DNA from: JADJWR01 sp964610575
Lineage (GTDB): Bacteria; Pseudomonadota; Gammaproteobacteria; Burkholderiales; Burkholderiaceae_F
Length of the DNA stretch: 64,000 bases
NCBI GenBank assembly: GCA_964610575.1
Contig: CAZSYX010000005.1
Location: 1 to 64,000 of the forward strand
Direction: 5' to 3'
The translations under genes were made by a program, and so were the position numbers. The notes below the pieces were generated by a model, which was not told the DNA's origin, ran no database searches, and was given only the letters and a program-made list of their open reading frames with translations. How positions within the stretch are numbered: the first letter of the stretch is position 1; every line of letters starts with the position of its first letter. Positions 27,371-36,397 of this stretch are shown one piece after another.

Positions 27371-28140
27371 GCGGCACGCCGGCCGTGCCTGCGGCCCTGC
27401 AACTCGTCGACGTGCGCAAGCGCTTCGGCCGCACCGAGATCATCCGCGGCGTGAGCCTGGCGATCGGAACCGGGGAAAGGCACGCGATCATCGGCCCGAA
27501 CGGCGCCGGCAAGTCGACGCTTTTCAACCTGATCAGCGGCCGCTTCCATGCCGACTCGGGCGAGATCCTGCTCGATGGCAAGGCGATCACGCGGCGCAAG
27601 CCCTTCGAGATCAACCGCATGGGCCTGGCGCGAAGCTTCCAGATCACCAACATCTTTCCGCGCCTGTCGGTGTTCGAGAACCTGCGCTGCGCGGTGCTTT
27701 GGTCGCTCGGCTACCGCTATTCCTTCTGGCACAACCTGAACAATCTCGCCGACGCCGAGGCCCGCGCCGAGGAACTGCTGGAGCGCATCGGCCTGCGACG
27801 GCGCCGCAACATCCAGGCCGGGCTGCTCACCTATGCCGAGCAGCGCGCGCTGGAGATCGGCATCACGATCGCCGGCGGCGCGCAGGTGATCCTGCTCGAC
27901 GAGCCAACCGCCGGCATGAGCCGCAGCGAGACCTCGCGGGCGGTGGCGCTGATCCGCGAGATCTCGCAGGGCAAGACGCTGGTGATGGTCGAGCACGACA
28001 TGAGCGTCGTCTTCGGCCTGGCGGACCGCATCTCAGTGGTGGTCTACGGCGAGGTGATCGCCAGCGGCCGGCCCGAAGAGATCCGCGCCGACCCGAAGGT
28101 CAAGGAGGCCTACCTCGGCCAGCCGGCGGAGGCCGCGTGA
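27367..28140 (+). CDS. livG: Liv-type ABC transporter ATPase LivG
   Basis: This 257-residue ATPase starts at GTG 27367, overlapping livM by 4 nt. It has an intact Walker A (GPNGAGKST), the LivG-typical RSFQITNIFPRLSVFENL, a degenerate signature (LTYAEQRALEIG) normal for LivG, and Walker B with DEPTAGMS. The C-terminus VKEAYLG is also LivG-like. Its stop codon overlaps, as TGATG, a start codon that would be expected to open livF but now leads into a relic reading frame. Confidence 0.94.
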   Translation: MSGTPAVPAALQLVDVRKRFGRTEIIRGVSLAIGTGERHAIIGPNGAGKSTLFNLISGRFHADSGEILLDGKAITRRKPFEINRMGLARSFQITNIFPRLSVFENLRCAVLWSLGYRYSFWHNLNNLADAEARAEELLERIGLRRRRNIQAGLLTYAEQRALEIGITIAGGAQVILLDEPTAGMSRSETSRAVALIREISQGKTLVMVEHDMSVVFGLADRISVVVYGEVIASGRPEEIRADPKVKEAYLGQPAEAA

Positions 28141-28286
28141 TGTTGGAAGTCGACAACCTGCAGGCGGCAGCGATCGCAGGGCGCTCGCGCCGCCGTGCGG
28201 CAAGGTCGGGCTCCCCCCTCCCTGTCCCTCCCCTGCAGGGGAGGGGACCCGGATCTGATCAATCCACGGGCGACGGACAGTCCTGA
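28140..28286 (+). pseudogene. Relic livF start / 48-codon leader frame
   Basis: Directly after livG, ATG at 28140 opens MLEVDNLQA, nearly the same as the MLTVDNLQA start of the true livF 146 nt downstream. The similarity then stops, and the frame continues through low-complexity residues (GRSRRRAARSGSP) and a palindrome to TGA at 28284-28286. That stop overlaps the real livF ATG as TGATG. A 14-nt identical stretch, GACAACCTGCAGGC, occurs in both copies (28152-28165 and 28298-28311). I read this as a former livF 5' end separated from the gene by a duplication or insertion, now possibly acting as a coupling leader. It is unlikely to make a functional peptide. Confidence 0.6.
28226..28245. repeat. 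20-bp perfect palindrome between livG and livF
   Basis: CCCTCCCCTGCAGGGGAGGG is a perfect palindrome inside a C-rich stretch (28212-28245) within the relic frame. It resembles the short, mobile REP-like palindromes found between genes in many GC-rich proteobacteria. In RNA it would form a strong hairpin with a tight loop. Confidence 0.7.
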
Positions 28287-28978
28287 TGCTCACCGTTGAC
28301 AACCTGCAGGCCTTCTACGGCAAGAGCCACGTGCTGCACGGCGTCGACCTGTCGGTGGGGCGGGGCGAAATCGTCAGCCTGCTCGGCCGCAATGGCGTCG
28401 GCCGGTCGACCACGGCCAAGGCGATCATGGGGCTGGTGGACTGCACCGGCCGCGTCGTCTTCAAGGGGCGCGAGATCACCGGCCTGCCGACCTACCGGAT
28501 CGCCCACGCTGGTCTCGGCTATGTTCCTGAAAGTAGAGATATTTTTCCGGCGCTCTCGGTGGCCGAGAACCTCGCGCTGGGGCTGAAGGGCCGCCGGCCG
28601 GGGCGGTGGAGCTTCGACGACATGTACCGGCTCTTCCCGCGCCTTCGCGAGCGAGAGCGGACCTTGGCCGGCGTTCTTTCGGGCGGAGAGCAGCAAATGC
28701 TGACGCTTGCCCGTACGATGATGGGCGACCCGGACCTGGTGATCATCGACGAACCGACCGAGGGCCTCGCACCGAAGCTTGTTGCGCTGGTGGCGGACTT
28801 CCTGAAGGCGCTGCAGGCGCGCGGCATCTCGGTACTGCTGATCGAGCAGAAGCTGACCATCGCGCTCGACATCTCGCAGCGGCTGTACGTGATGGGACAC
28901 GGGCACATGGTCTTTGCAGGCACGCCTGACGAACTGCGCGGCAACCGGCTGATCCGGCAGGAGTGGCTCGAAGTCTGA
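28286..28978 (+). CDS. livF: Liv-type ABC transporter ATPase LivF, Walker A Lys replaced by Arg
   Basis: This 230-residue ATPase has the LivF layout: LVISQ-like first strand, Q-loop FVPESRDIFP-type segment (here GYVPESRDIFPALSVAENL), signature LSGGEQQ, Walker B VIIDEPTEGLAP and H-loop region. The Walker A reads GRNGVGRST: residue 40, normally Lys, is Arg (codon CGG at 28403-28405). This may weaken ATP use, or may be tolerated because LivG carries an intact site. Its ATG overlaps the stop of the relic frame as TGATG. A 22-nt gap with GGGGAG leads to the next gene. Confidence 0.92.
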   Translation: MLTVDNLQAFYGKSHVLHGVDLSVGRGEIVSLLGRNGVGRSTTAKAIMGLVDCTGRVVFKGREITGLPTYRIAHAGLGYVPESRDIFPALSVAENLALGLKGRRPGRWSFDDMYRLFPRLRERERTLAGVLSGGEQQMLTLARTMMGDPDLVIIDEPTEGLAPKLVALVADFLKALQARGISVLLIEQKLTIALDISQRLYVMGHGHMVFAGTPDELRGNRLIRQEWLEV

Positions 28979-29000
28979 GGATGCAGGGGAGAAGAAGACA

Positions 29001-31100
29001 ATGAAGGTGTACTTCGAGCGGCGCGGCGAGGTCGCGGTGCTGCAGATCGACAACCCGCCGGTCAATGGACTGAACCTGGCGATGCGACGCGGCATCGTCG
29101 CCGGCCTGCAGCGTGCGCGCAACGACCCGAAGGTCAAGGTGGTGGTGATCACCGGCACCGACAAGGTGTTCTCCGGCGGCGCCGACATCCGCGAGTTCAA
29201 CACTCCCGCCGCAGTCACCGAGCCGCACCTGCTGCAGGTGCTCGATGCGGTCGAGTCGAGCAGCAAGCCGGTGATCGCCGCCATCAACGGCGTCTGCATG
29301 GGCGGCGGACTCGAGCTTTCGCTCGCCTGCCACTACCGGATCGCCACGCCGAACGCGACCATGGGCCTGCCCGAGGTGAAGATCGGGCTGCTGCCGGGTG
29401 CCGGCGGCACGCAGCGCCTGCCGCGTGCCGTGGGCGCCGAACTGGCGCTGCAGATGATCGTTTCCGGTGATCCGATCGGCGCCGAGACTGCGCTGAAGAC
29501 GGTACTGATCGACCGCATCGTGCCCGCCGACACTCTCCAGGGGGTGCTCGACTTCGCTCAGGAACTGGTCGGCCGGCGCACGCACCCGCGGCTGCGCGCG
29601 GCACGCGCCCTGCTGCCGAGAGGAGTCGACGCCGATTCCTTCTTCAGGGCGGCACGCGCGCGCGTGGCCAAGCAGGCGCGCGGGCAGATCTCGCCGTTGA
29701 AGTGCGTCGACGCGGTCGAGGCGGCCGTGCTGCGGCCGTTCGAGGAGGGTGTGCAGATCGAGCGGGCGATGTTCCTTGAACTGGTGGCCTCCGAGCAGTC
29801 GAAGGCGCTCCGCCACGCGTTCTTCGCCGAGCGGGCGGCAGCGAAGATCGCCGGCCTGCCGGAGGACACGCCGACGCGGCGCATCGCGGGTGCGGCGGTG
29901 ATCGGTTTCGGAACGATGGGCGGCGGCATCGCGATGAGCTTCGCCAACGCCGGCATCCCGGTCACCGTGCTCGAGATGACGCAGGAAGCGCTCGACAAGG
30001 GCCTGGCCCTGTGCCGGCGCAACTGGGAGGCCAGCGCGCAGAAAGGAAAGATGGCGCCGCAGCAGGTCGAGCAACGGATGGCGCTGCTCGCGCCGACGCT
30101 GCGTTACGAGGACCTGGGCTCGGCGGACATCGTCATCGAGGCGGTGTTCGAGGACCTGGCGGTGAAGCAGAAGGTCTTCCGCGAACTGGACCGCGTGGCC
30201 AAGGCCGGCGCGATCCTTGCCACCAACACCTCGACGCTCGACATCAACCAGGTCGCTGCCGTCAGCAGGCGGCCGGCCGACGTGCTCGGCACGCATTTCT
30301 TCAGCCCCGCCAACGTGATGCGCCTGCTCGAGGTGGTGCGCGGCGCCGCCACCGCGCCGGACGTGCTGGCCACGGTGATGAAGCTGGCCCGGCCGCTGAA
30401 GAAGGTGGCGGTCGTCTCGGGTGTCTGCGACGGCTTCATCGGCAACCGGATGCTCGAGCATTACGTGCGCCAGTCGCTGTTCCTGCTGGAGGAAGGGGCC
30501 AGCCCGCAGCAGGTCGACAGAGCGCTGACCGACTTCGGCATGGCGATGGGCATCTTCGCGGTGGGCGACCTCGCCGGGCTGGACATCGGCTATGCGATCC
30601 GCCAGCGTCGCTACAAGGAGAAGCCCGACGTGCGCTACCCGCGGATCGCCGATCGCGTGGTTGAGCTGGGCCGCCTCGGGCAGAAGACCGGCAGGGGCTG
30701 GTATCGCTACGAAGCCGGCAACCGCACGCCGCAGGTCGATCCGGAAGTCGAGCTGCTCATCGACGCCTACCGCAAGGAACTCGGCATCACGCCGCGGGCG
30801 ATCTCCGACGAGGAAATCGTGCAGCGCTGCATCTTCGCGCTGGTCAACGAGGGCGCGCGAATCCTGGCCGAAGGCATTGCGCAGCGGGCGAGCGACATCG
30901 ACGTCGTCTACCTGACGGGCTACGGTTTCCCGGCCTGGCGCGGCGGGCCGATGTACTTTGCCGAGAGCTTCGGCCTGGCCAAGGTGGTCGAGGCAATACG
31001 CCGCTTCGCCGCGCTGCCCGGCGCGGACGCGGCGTTCTGGCAGCCGGCGCCGCTGCTGGCCCAGTGCGCCGCCAGCGGCCGCCGCTTCGACGCCCGCTGA
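29001..31100 (+). CDS. Bifunctional enoyl-CoA hydratase / 3-hydroxyacyl-CoA dehydrogenase
   Basis: This 699-residue FadB/FadJ-like enzyme carries out two steps of beta-oxidation. The crotonase half (about residues 1-190) has the oxyanion residues in FSGGADIREF and CMGGGLELSLAC, and the catalytic Glu region GLPEVKIGLLPGAGGTQRLPR. The NAD-binding dehydrogenase half starts at VIGFGTMGGGIA (about residue 300), followed by NTSTLDINQVA, GTHFFSPANVMRLLEVV and a duplicated C-terminal HADH domain. It follows livF by 22 nt and precedes a reductase and an SDR, supporting an acyl-CoA degradation unit. Confidence 0.93.
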   Translation: MKVYFERRGEVAVLQIDNPPVNGLNLAMRRGIVAGLQRARNDPKVKVVVITGTDKVFSGGADIREFNTPAAVTEPHLLQVLDAVESSSKPVIAAINGVCMGGGLELSLACHYRIATPNATMGLPEVKIGLLPGAGGTQRLPRAVGAELALQMIVSGDPIGAETALKTVLIDRIVPADTLQGVLDFAQELVGRRTHPRLRAARALLPRGVDADSFFRAARARVAKQARGQISPLKCVDAVEAAVLRPFEEGVQIERAMFLELVASEQSKALRHAFFAERAAAKIAGLPEDTPTRRIAGAAVIGFGTMGGGIAMSFANAGIPVTVLEMTQEALDKGLALCRRNWEASAQKGKMAPQQVEQRMALLAPTLRYEDLGSADIVIEAVFEDLAVKQKVFRELDRVAKAGAILATNTSTLDINQVAAVSRRPADVLGTHFFSPANVMRLLEVVRGAATAPDVLATVMKLARPLKKVAVVSGVCDGFIGNRMLEHYVRQSLFLLEEGASPQQVDRALTDFGMAMGIFAVGDLAGLDIGYAIRQRRYKEKPDVRYPRIADRVVELGRLGQKTGRGWYRYEAGNRTPQVDPEVELLIDAYRKELGITPRAISDEEIVQRCIFALVNEGARILAEGIAQRASDIDVVYLTGYGFPAWRGGPMYFAESFGLAKVVEAIRRFAALPGADAAFWQPAPLLAQCAASGRRFDAR

Positions 31101-31152
31101 ACGGCACGGCTGCCGCTCGCGCGGCCCAGGACCCTTCCCACAGGAGATCCCG

Positions 31153-32148
31153 ATGGCGACCAACCGCCGAATCGTGCTCGCCAGCCGCCCGAGCGGCTGG
31201 GTCACGCCTGAAAACTTCCGCCTTGAAGCGGTGCCGCTGCCCCCGCTGGCCGACGGGCAACTGCTGGTGCGCAACCGCTGGCTGTCGCTCGACCCGTACA
31301 TGCGCGGGCGGATGAACGAGGGCCGCAGCTACGCGGCCGCGCAACCGTTGAACGAAGCCATGGTCGGTGGCACTGCCGGCGAGGTCGTCGAGTCACGCCA
31401 TCCGAAGTTCGCCGTCGGTGACCAGGTCGTCGGCCATCTCGGCTGGCAGGAGTACGGCATCTCCGACGGCAACCAGCTGATGAAGGTCGACACCACGCAT
31501 GTGCCGCTGTCGGCCTATCTGGGCGCGGTCGGCATGCCCGGCGTGACTGCCTGGGTCGGGCTGAACCGCATCATCGAGCCCAAGGCCGGCGAAACCGTCG
31601 TGGTGTCCGCCGCCAGCGGCGCAGTGGGTAGCGTCGTCGGCCAGCTGGCGAAGCTCGCGAGCTGCCGTGCCGTTGGCATTGCCGGCGGCGAGGAGAAGTG
31701 CCGCTACGTGGTCGAGGAACTGGGATTCGACGCCTGCATCGACTACAAGCGCGACGACGTCGGCAAGGCATTGAAGGCGGCAGCACCGGACGGCGTCGAC
31801 GGCTATTTCGAGAACGTCGGCGGCGAGATCATGGACGCGGTGCTGCCGCGCATGAACGCCTTCGGCCGCATCGCCCTGTGCGGGCTGATCGCCGGCTACA
31901 ACGGCGAGCCGATTCCGATCCGCAACCCGACCTGGTTCCTCGTCAGCCGGCTGACGCTGCAGGGCTTCATCGTCTCCGAGCACATGCAGCTTTGGCCGCA
32001 GGCGCTCAAGGAACTCGGTTCGCACGTCGCCGCCGGTCGCATCAAGTATCGCGAGACGATCGCGCAAGGCCTCGAAGACGCGCCGGCCGCCTTCATCGGC
32101 CTGCTCAAGGGCCGGAACTTCGGCAAGCAACTGGTCAGACTGGACTGA
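31153..32148 (+). CDS. NADP-dependent medium-chain oxidoreductase (CurA / prostaglandin-reductase type)
   Basis: This 331-residue zinc-free MDR protein has the family N-terminus (NRRIVLASRPSGWVTPENF), LSLDPYMRGRM, and a nucleotide-binding VSAASGAVGSVVGQLAKL near residue 152. It ends with RNFGKQLVRL. Relatives reduce alpha,beta-unsaturated ketones or aldehydes with NADPH. ATG 31153 has GGAG 8 nt upstream. The frame is open upstream only as a shadow of the preceding gene. The SDR begins 2 nt downstream, so the two are co-translated. The natural substrate is unknown. Confidence 0.9.
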   Translation: MATNRRIVLASRPSGWVTPENFRLEAVPLPPLADGQLLVRNRWLSLDPYMRGRMNEGRSYAAAQPLNEAMVGGTAGEVVESRHPKFAVGDQVVGHLGWQEYGISDGNQLMKVDTTHVPLSAYLGAVGMPGVTAWVGLNRIIEPKAGETVVVSAASGAVGSVVGQLAKLASCRAVGIAGGEEKCRYVVEELGFDACIDYKRDDVGKALKAAAPDGVDGYFENVGGEIMDAVLPRMNAFGRIALCGLIAGYNGEPIPIRNPTWFLVSRLTLQGFIVSEHMQLWPQALKELGSHVAAGRIKYRETIAQGLEDAPAAFIGLLKGRNFGKQLVRLD

Positions 32149-32150
32149 CG

Positions 32151-33038
32151 ATGAAGAGCTTCGCAGGCAAGGTGGCCGTCATCACCGGCGGCGGCAGCGG
32201 CTTCGGCACCGCCTTTGCGAAGCAGGCGCACTCGCTCGGCATGCGGATCGTGCTCGCCGACGTGCAGGCCGATGCGCTCGATCAGCAGGTCAATGCGCTG
32301 CGCGACGGTGGTGCCGAGGTCATCGGCGTGCGCTGCGATGTCTCCTCCGATGCCGACGTGGCCCGCCTGGCGCAGGCGGCCCACGAGCAATTCGGCGCGG
32401 TCAACCTGCTGTTCAACAACGCCGGAGTCGCCGGCACCGGCGGCTACCTGTGGGAAAACAGCGAGGCCGACTGGCGCTGGACGCTCGGGGTGAACCTGAT
32501 CGGCGTGGCCAACGGCATCCGCCATTTCGTGCCGCGGATGCTGGCGGCCGGGCTCGATGAGGAAGGCGGCCACATCGTCAACTCGGCGTCGATCGCCGGC
32601 TGGCTGTGCGCGCCGCTGCTCGGCATCTACAACGCCAGCAAGGCGGCGGTGGTGTCGGCGAGCGAGACGCTGTATCACGACCTGCGTCTGGCCGGTAGCC
32701 GCATCGGCGTGTCCGTGCTGTGTCCCGCCTTCGTGCCGACGGCGATCTTCGCCTCGGAGCGCAACCGGCCGGCGGAACTGGCCAATGCCGCCGCGCCGAC
32801 GGCATCGCAGCGGCTGGCGCGCGCCGCGGGCGAAAAGGCAGTGGCCGGCGGCAAGCTGAGCGCCGAGGAGATCGCCGTGCAGACCTTCGACGCGATCCGC
32901 GCCAACCGCTTCTACGTCTTCACTCACCCGCAGATCATGCCGACGGTGCGCGCGCGGCTCGATGCGGCGCTCGCCGGAGCGCAGCCGGCCGATCCTTACG
33001 CGGGTCGGCCCGCCGCGCGTCCGCCTCCGGCGGATTAG
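32151..33038 (+). CDS. Short-chain dehydrogenase/reductase
   Basis: This classical SDR of 295 residues has the cofactor motif TGGGSGFG near the N-terminus, NNAG (LLFNNAGVAG), and the catalytic Ser-Tyr-Lys in NSASIAG and YNASK. A Pro-rich C-terminal tail (YAGRPAARPPPAD) extends beyond the fold. ATG 32151 lies 2 nt after the MDR stop. Placement at the end of the Liv/beta-oxidation unit suggests it oxidises or reduces an intermediate of the same pathway, but the substrate cannot be read from sequence. Confidence 0.9.
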   Translation: MKSFAGKVAVITGGGSGFGTAFAKQAHSLGMRIVLADVQADALDQQVNALRDGGAEVIGVRCDVSSDADVARLAQAAHEQFGAVNLLFNNAGVAGTGGYLWENSEADWRWTLGVNLIGVANGIRHFVPRMLAAGLDEEGGHIVNSASIAGWLCAPLLGIYNASKAAVVSASETLYHDLRLAGSRIGVSVLCPAFVPTAIFASERNRPAELANAAAPTASQRLARAAGEKAVAGGKLSAEEIAVQTFDAIRANRFYVFTHPQIMPTVRARLDAALAGAQPADPYAGRPAARPPPAD

Positions 33039-33223
33039 CGGCCTTCGCAGGGCGGCACGATCAGGAACCACCACGACCCGGCGCGGTCTTATCCGCGCCG
33101 GCAACTGCACTGCTTCGGCCTGCGCCGAGGGTTGCCGCGAGCCGGGAGCAGCGGTGCTTTGAGGCAAAATCCGCCGCCTCGCGGCGCTGCCGCCATCCAG
33201 TACATCAGTTCCAGGGATCGCTC

Positions 33224-35941
33224 ATGAGTTTCTTGCGTCAACTGTCTCTCGGGCTTGCCGTGGTCGGCCTGCTCGGCCTCGCACCGGCGGGCGCGAAGAC
33301 CGAACCGGCCTACACCAAGGTCGCCACCGTCGAAGGCGTGACCGAGTATCGGCTGGCCAACGGCATGCAGGTGCTGCTGTATCCAGACCCGTCGAAGCCG
33401 ACGGTGACCGTGAACGTCACCTACAAGGTCGGCTCGCGGCACGAGAACTACGGCGAGACCGGCATGGCGCACCTGCTCGAGCACCTGATCTTCAAGGGCA
33501 GCAAGAAGCATCCGAGCCCGGAGAAGGAGTTCAACCGTCGCGGCTTCCGCAACAACGGCACCACCTGGTTCGACCGCACCAACTACTTCTCGACCTTCCA
33601 GGCGACCGACGACAACCTGCGCTGGGCGCTCGACTGGAAGGCCGATGCGATGACCAACTCGTTCATCGCCAGGAAGGATCTCGATTCAGAGATGACGGTG
33701 GTGCGCAACGAGTATGAGAGGGGCGAGAACGAGCCGTTCCAGGTGATGTTCAAGCGCCTGTTCGCGACCGCGTTTCACTGGCACAACTACGGCAATTCGT
33801 CGATCGGCAACCGCAGCGACATCGAGAACGTCCGCATCGAGAACCTGCAGGCGTTCTACCGGATGTACTACCAGCCCGACAACGCCGTGCTCACCGTTGC
33901 CGGCAAGTTCGATGTCGAGGCGACGCTGTCGCTGATCACGCAGACCTTCGGCAAGATCCCGCGACCGAAGCGCACGCTGCCGGTGCTGTGGACGGTGGAG
34001 CCGATCCAGGACGGCGAGCGCAATTACGTCGTGCGGCGCAAGGGCGACGTGCAGGTGGTGATGGTCGGCTACCGGATTCCGTCACTGCTGTCGGAGAGCA
34101 CTGCGGCAATCAGCGCGGCCGCCGACATCCTCGGCGACACGCCGAACGGGCGCCTGCACAAGGAACTGGTGGCCACGGGGATGGCGGCGCAGATCTTCTC
34201 CTGGGCAATGCAGGTTCGCGATCCGGGGCTGGCCATCTTCGGCGCGGTGGTCAAGAAGGGCGAGCCAGTCGAGCGCGTGCGCGACAAGCTGATCGAGATC
34301 GTCGAAACGAGCTTCGCACGGCAGGCGCCGACCGAGGCCGAGATGACACGCATGCGGCAGGACAACGAAACCAGCTACGAGCGCGCGCTGGCCGATCCGC
34401 AGCAGTTCGGGGTCTCGCTGTCGGAGTACATCGCCGTCGGCGACTGGCGGCTGTCCTTCCTCGCCCGCGAGCGCACCGCCAAGGTCTCCGCCGAAGAAGT
34501 GGCGCGCGAGTCGGCGCGGTTCTTCCGTCGCGACAATCGCACCGTCGGGCTGTTCCTGCCCGAGGACGAACCGCAGCGCGCCGAGATTCCTGCGCCCCTG
34601 CCGGCGGCTGCCATGCTGGCCGAGTTCAAACCGAGGCAAGCAACTGCTGCCGGCGAGGCCTTCGACCCGTCGCAGAAGAACATCGACGCGCGCACGCGCC
34701 GCTTCGCCGTCGGCGAGCTGAACGTCGCGCTGCTGCCGAAGAAGAACCGCGGCGAGACGGTCAACGTGGTGATCCGGCCGCGCTGGGGCGACGAGCGAAG
34801 CCTCAACGGCAGGACGGTGATCGCCTCGCTCACCGAAGCCATGGTCCCTCGCGGGACGGGCAAGTTCACGCGCCAGCAGATCGCCGACGAGATGACTCGG
34901 CTGAAGATGCAGGGATCGCTGCGCAGCTTCCAGACCGATCGCGGCAACCTGGGCGATGCGCTGCGGCTGTCGGCGCACGTGCTGCGCGAGGCGAACTTCC
35001 CAGCCGACGAGTTCGCGCAGCTCAAGCGCGAGACGGTCACCGGGCTGCAGTCGCAGCTGTCCGACCCCGAGGCGCGTTCGCGCGACACGCTGGCGCGCCA
35101 CTTCGACACCTATCCGGTCGGCGACCCGCGCGCCTACATCCCGCTCGAGGAGCGCGTCAGGCAGATCGAGGCAGCGACGCTGGACGAGGTCAGGAAGTTC
35201 CACGCCGACTTCTGGGGCACGGCACGCGCCGACATCGCGATCGTCGGCGATTTCGACGACAAGGCCACCGAAGCGCTGATCAAGGAACTCTTTCCGGGCT
35301 GGGCGTCGAAGTCGCCTTACGCGCCGATCCTCTCGGAGCCGCGCGACGTGAAGGCGCAGCGCATCGCCATCGACACTCCCGACAAGGAGAACGCCTACTA
35401 CCGCGCGCGGATCAACCTGACCCTGCGCGACGACGATCCGGACTATGCGCCGCTGGTGCTGGGCAACTACATCTTCGGCGGCGGCTCGGGCCTGTCGAGC
35501 CGGCTGATGGACCGCGTGCGCCAGCGCGACGGCATCTCTTACGGCGCCGGCTCGGGGCTGCTGGTCAGCAGCCGCGACCGCGCCGCGGGCTGGCAGATCG
35601 CCGGCCTGGTCGCGCCGCAGAACAGTGCCCGCTTCGAGCAGGCGGTGCGCGAGGAACTGGACCGCATGTTGAAGGACGGCCTGACCGACAAGGAGATCGC
35701 CGACGCCAAGAACGGCCTGCTCCAGGAGCGCGTGCTGAACCGTTCCAGCGACGGCATCGTCGCCTCGACGTGGAGCAGCTATCTCGACCTCGGCCGGACC
35801 TTCACCTCGTACAGCCTCGCCTTCGACGAGCGGATCAAGTCGCTGACCACGGCCGAGGTCAACGCCGCGCTGCGGCGGCACCTCGACCCGGCGAAGATGA
35901 CCGTGGTCATCGCCGGCGACGCGGCCAAGGGGGCGAAGTAG
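33224..35941 (+). CDS. M16 family zinc metallopeptidase, two-domain, exported
   Basis: This 905-residue protein has a signal peptide ending near residue 24 (PAGAK). Its first M16 domain carries the inverted zinc motif HLLEH (residues 83-87), with a third ligand at Glu163 in RNEYERGE. The second half is an M16-type domain without the motif, as in single-chain pitrilysin relatives. It likely degrades peptides in the periplasm. ATG 33224 is chosen because it opens the signal peptide; GGGA lies about 10 nt upstream. A 185-nt gap separates it from the SDR, so it probably has its own promoter. The thioesterase GTG follows its stop immediately. Confidence 0.92.
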   Translation: MSFLRQLSLGLAVVGLLGLAPAGAKTEPAYTKVATVEGVTEYRLANGMQVLLYPDPSKPTVTVNVTYKVGSRHENYGETGMAHLLEHLIFKGSKKHPSPEKEFNRRGFRNNGTTWFDRTNYFSTFQATDDNLRWALDWKADAMTNSFIARKDLDSEMTVVRNEYERGENEPFQVMFKRLFATAFHWHNYGNSSIGNRSDIENVRIENLQAFYRMYYQPDNAVLTVAGKFDVEATLSLITQTFGKIPRPKRTLPVLWTVEPIQDGERNYVVRRKGDVQVVMVGYRIPSLLSESTAAISAAADILGDTPNGRLHKELVATGMAAQIFSWAMQVRDPGLAIFGAVVKKGEPVERVRDKLIEIVETSFARQAPTEAEMTRMRQDNETSYERALADPQQFGVSLSEYIAVGDWRLSFLARERTAKVSAEEVARESARFFRRDNRTVGLFLPEDEPQRAEIPAPLPAAAMLAEFKPRQATAAGEAFDPSQKNIDARTRRFAVGELNVALLPKKNRGETVNVVIRPRWGDERSLNGRTVIASLTEAMVPRGTGKFTRQQIADEMTRLKMQGSLRSFQTDRGNLGDALRLSAHVLREANFPADEFAQLKRETVTGLQSQLSDPEARSRDTLARHFDTYPVGDPRAYIPLEERVRQIEAATLDEVRKFHADFWGTARADIAIVGDFDDKATEALIKELFPGWASKSPYAPILSEPRDVKAQRIAIDTPDKENAYYRARINLTLRDDDPDYAPLVLGNYIFGGGSGLSSRLMDRVRQRDGISYGAGSGLLVSSRDRAAGWQIAGLVAPQNSARFEQAVREELDRMLKDGLTDKEIADAKNGLLQERVLNRSSDGIVASTWSSYLDLGRTFTSYSLAFDERIKSLTTAEVNAALRRHLDPAKMTVVIAGDAAKGAK

Positions 35942-36397
35942 GTGGCGATCGAGTCGTTCCGCCATCGCCTGCCGCTGCGCGTTCGCTGGGCCGAGGTCGA
36001 CATGCAGGCAGTGGTGTTCAACGGCCACTACCTGACCTACGCCGATGTCTGTGCCACCGAGTACTGGCGGGCCATCGGCGTGCCTTACCCGTCGGGCTTC
36101 GCCGATCTTGGCATCGATGCGTTCGTGCGCAAGGCGACGGTCGAATACCACGCGGCGGCGCGCTACGACGACGAGTTGCTCGTCTGCGGCCGCATCGCGC
36201 GGCTCGGGCGCAGCAGCGCCGAGTTCGCCGTGTCGATGTTCCGCGCCGACGACACGTCGCGCTCGCTGGTCGATGCCGAGGTGGTCTACGTCTGCGTCGA
36301 TCGCAGCAGCGCGCCCGTCGCCTGGCCACCGCAGATGCGCGAGCGCATGCGCGCCTACGAGGCCGTCACGCCCGCGGAGGGACACACCGGTGGCTGA
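35942..36397 (+). CDS. Acyl-CoA thioesterase, hotdog fold (YbgC / 4HBT type)
   Basis: This 151-residue single-domain hotdog protein has the 4HBT active-site signature EVDMQAVVFNGHYLTYAD, with Asp20 as the likely catalytic residue, and the central strand FVRKATVEYHAAARYDDEL. Such enzymes hydrolyse short or aromatic acyl-CoAs in the cytoplasm. It starts with GTG directly after the M16 stop codon and overlaps the GNAT gene by 8 nt, so it is translated as part of that transcript. No specific substrate can be assigned. Confidence 0.88.
   Translation: MAIESFRHRLPLRVRWAEVDMQAVVFNGHYLTYADVCATEYWRAIGVPYPSGFADLGIDAFVRKATVEYHAAARYDDELLVCGRIARLGRSSAEFAVSMFRADDTSRSLVDAEVVYVCVDRSSAPVAWPPQMRERMRAYEAVTPAEGHTGG

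Noticed and set aside
28743..31301. An 852-codon minus-strand frame opposite the beta-oxidation gene
   Set aside because: Shadow frame; the plus-strand gene has all expected catalytic motifs.
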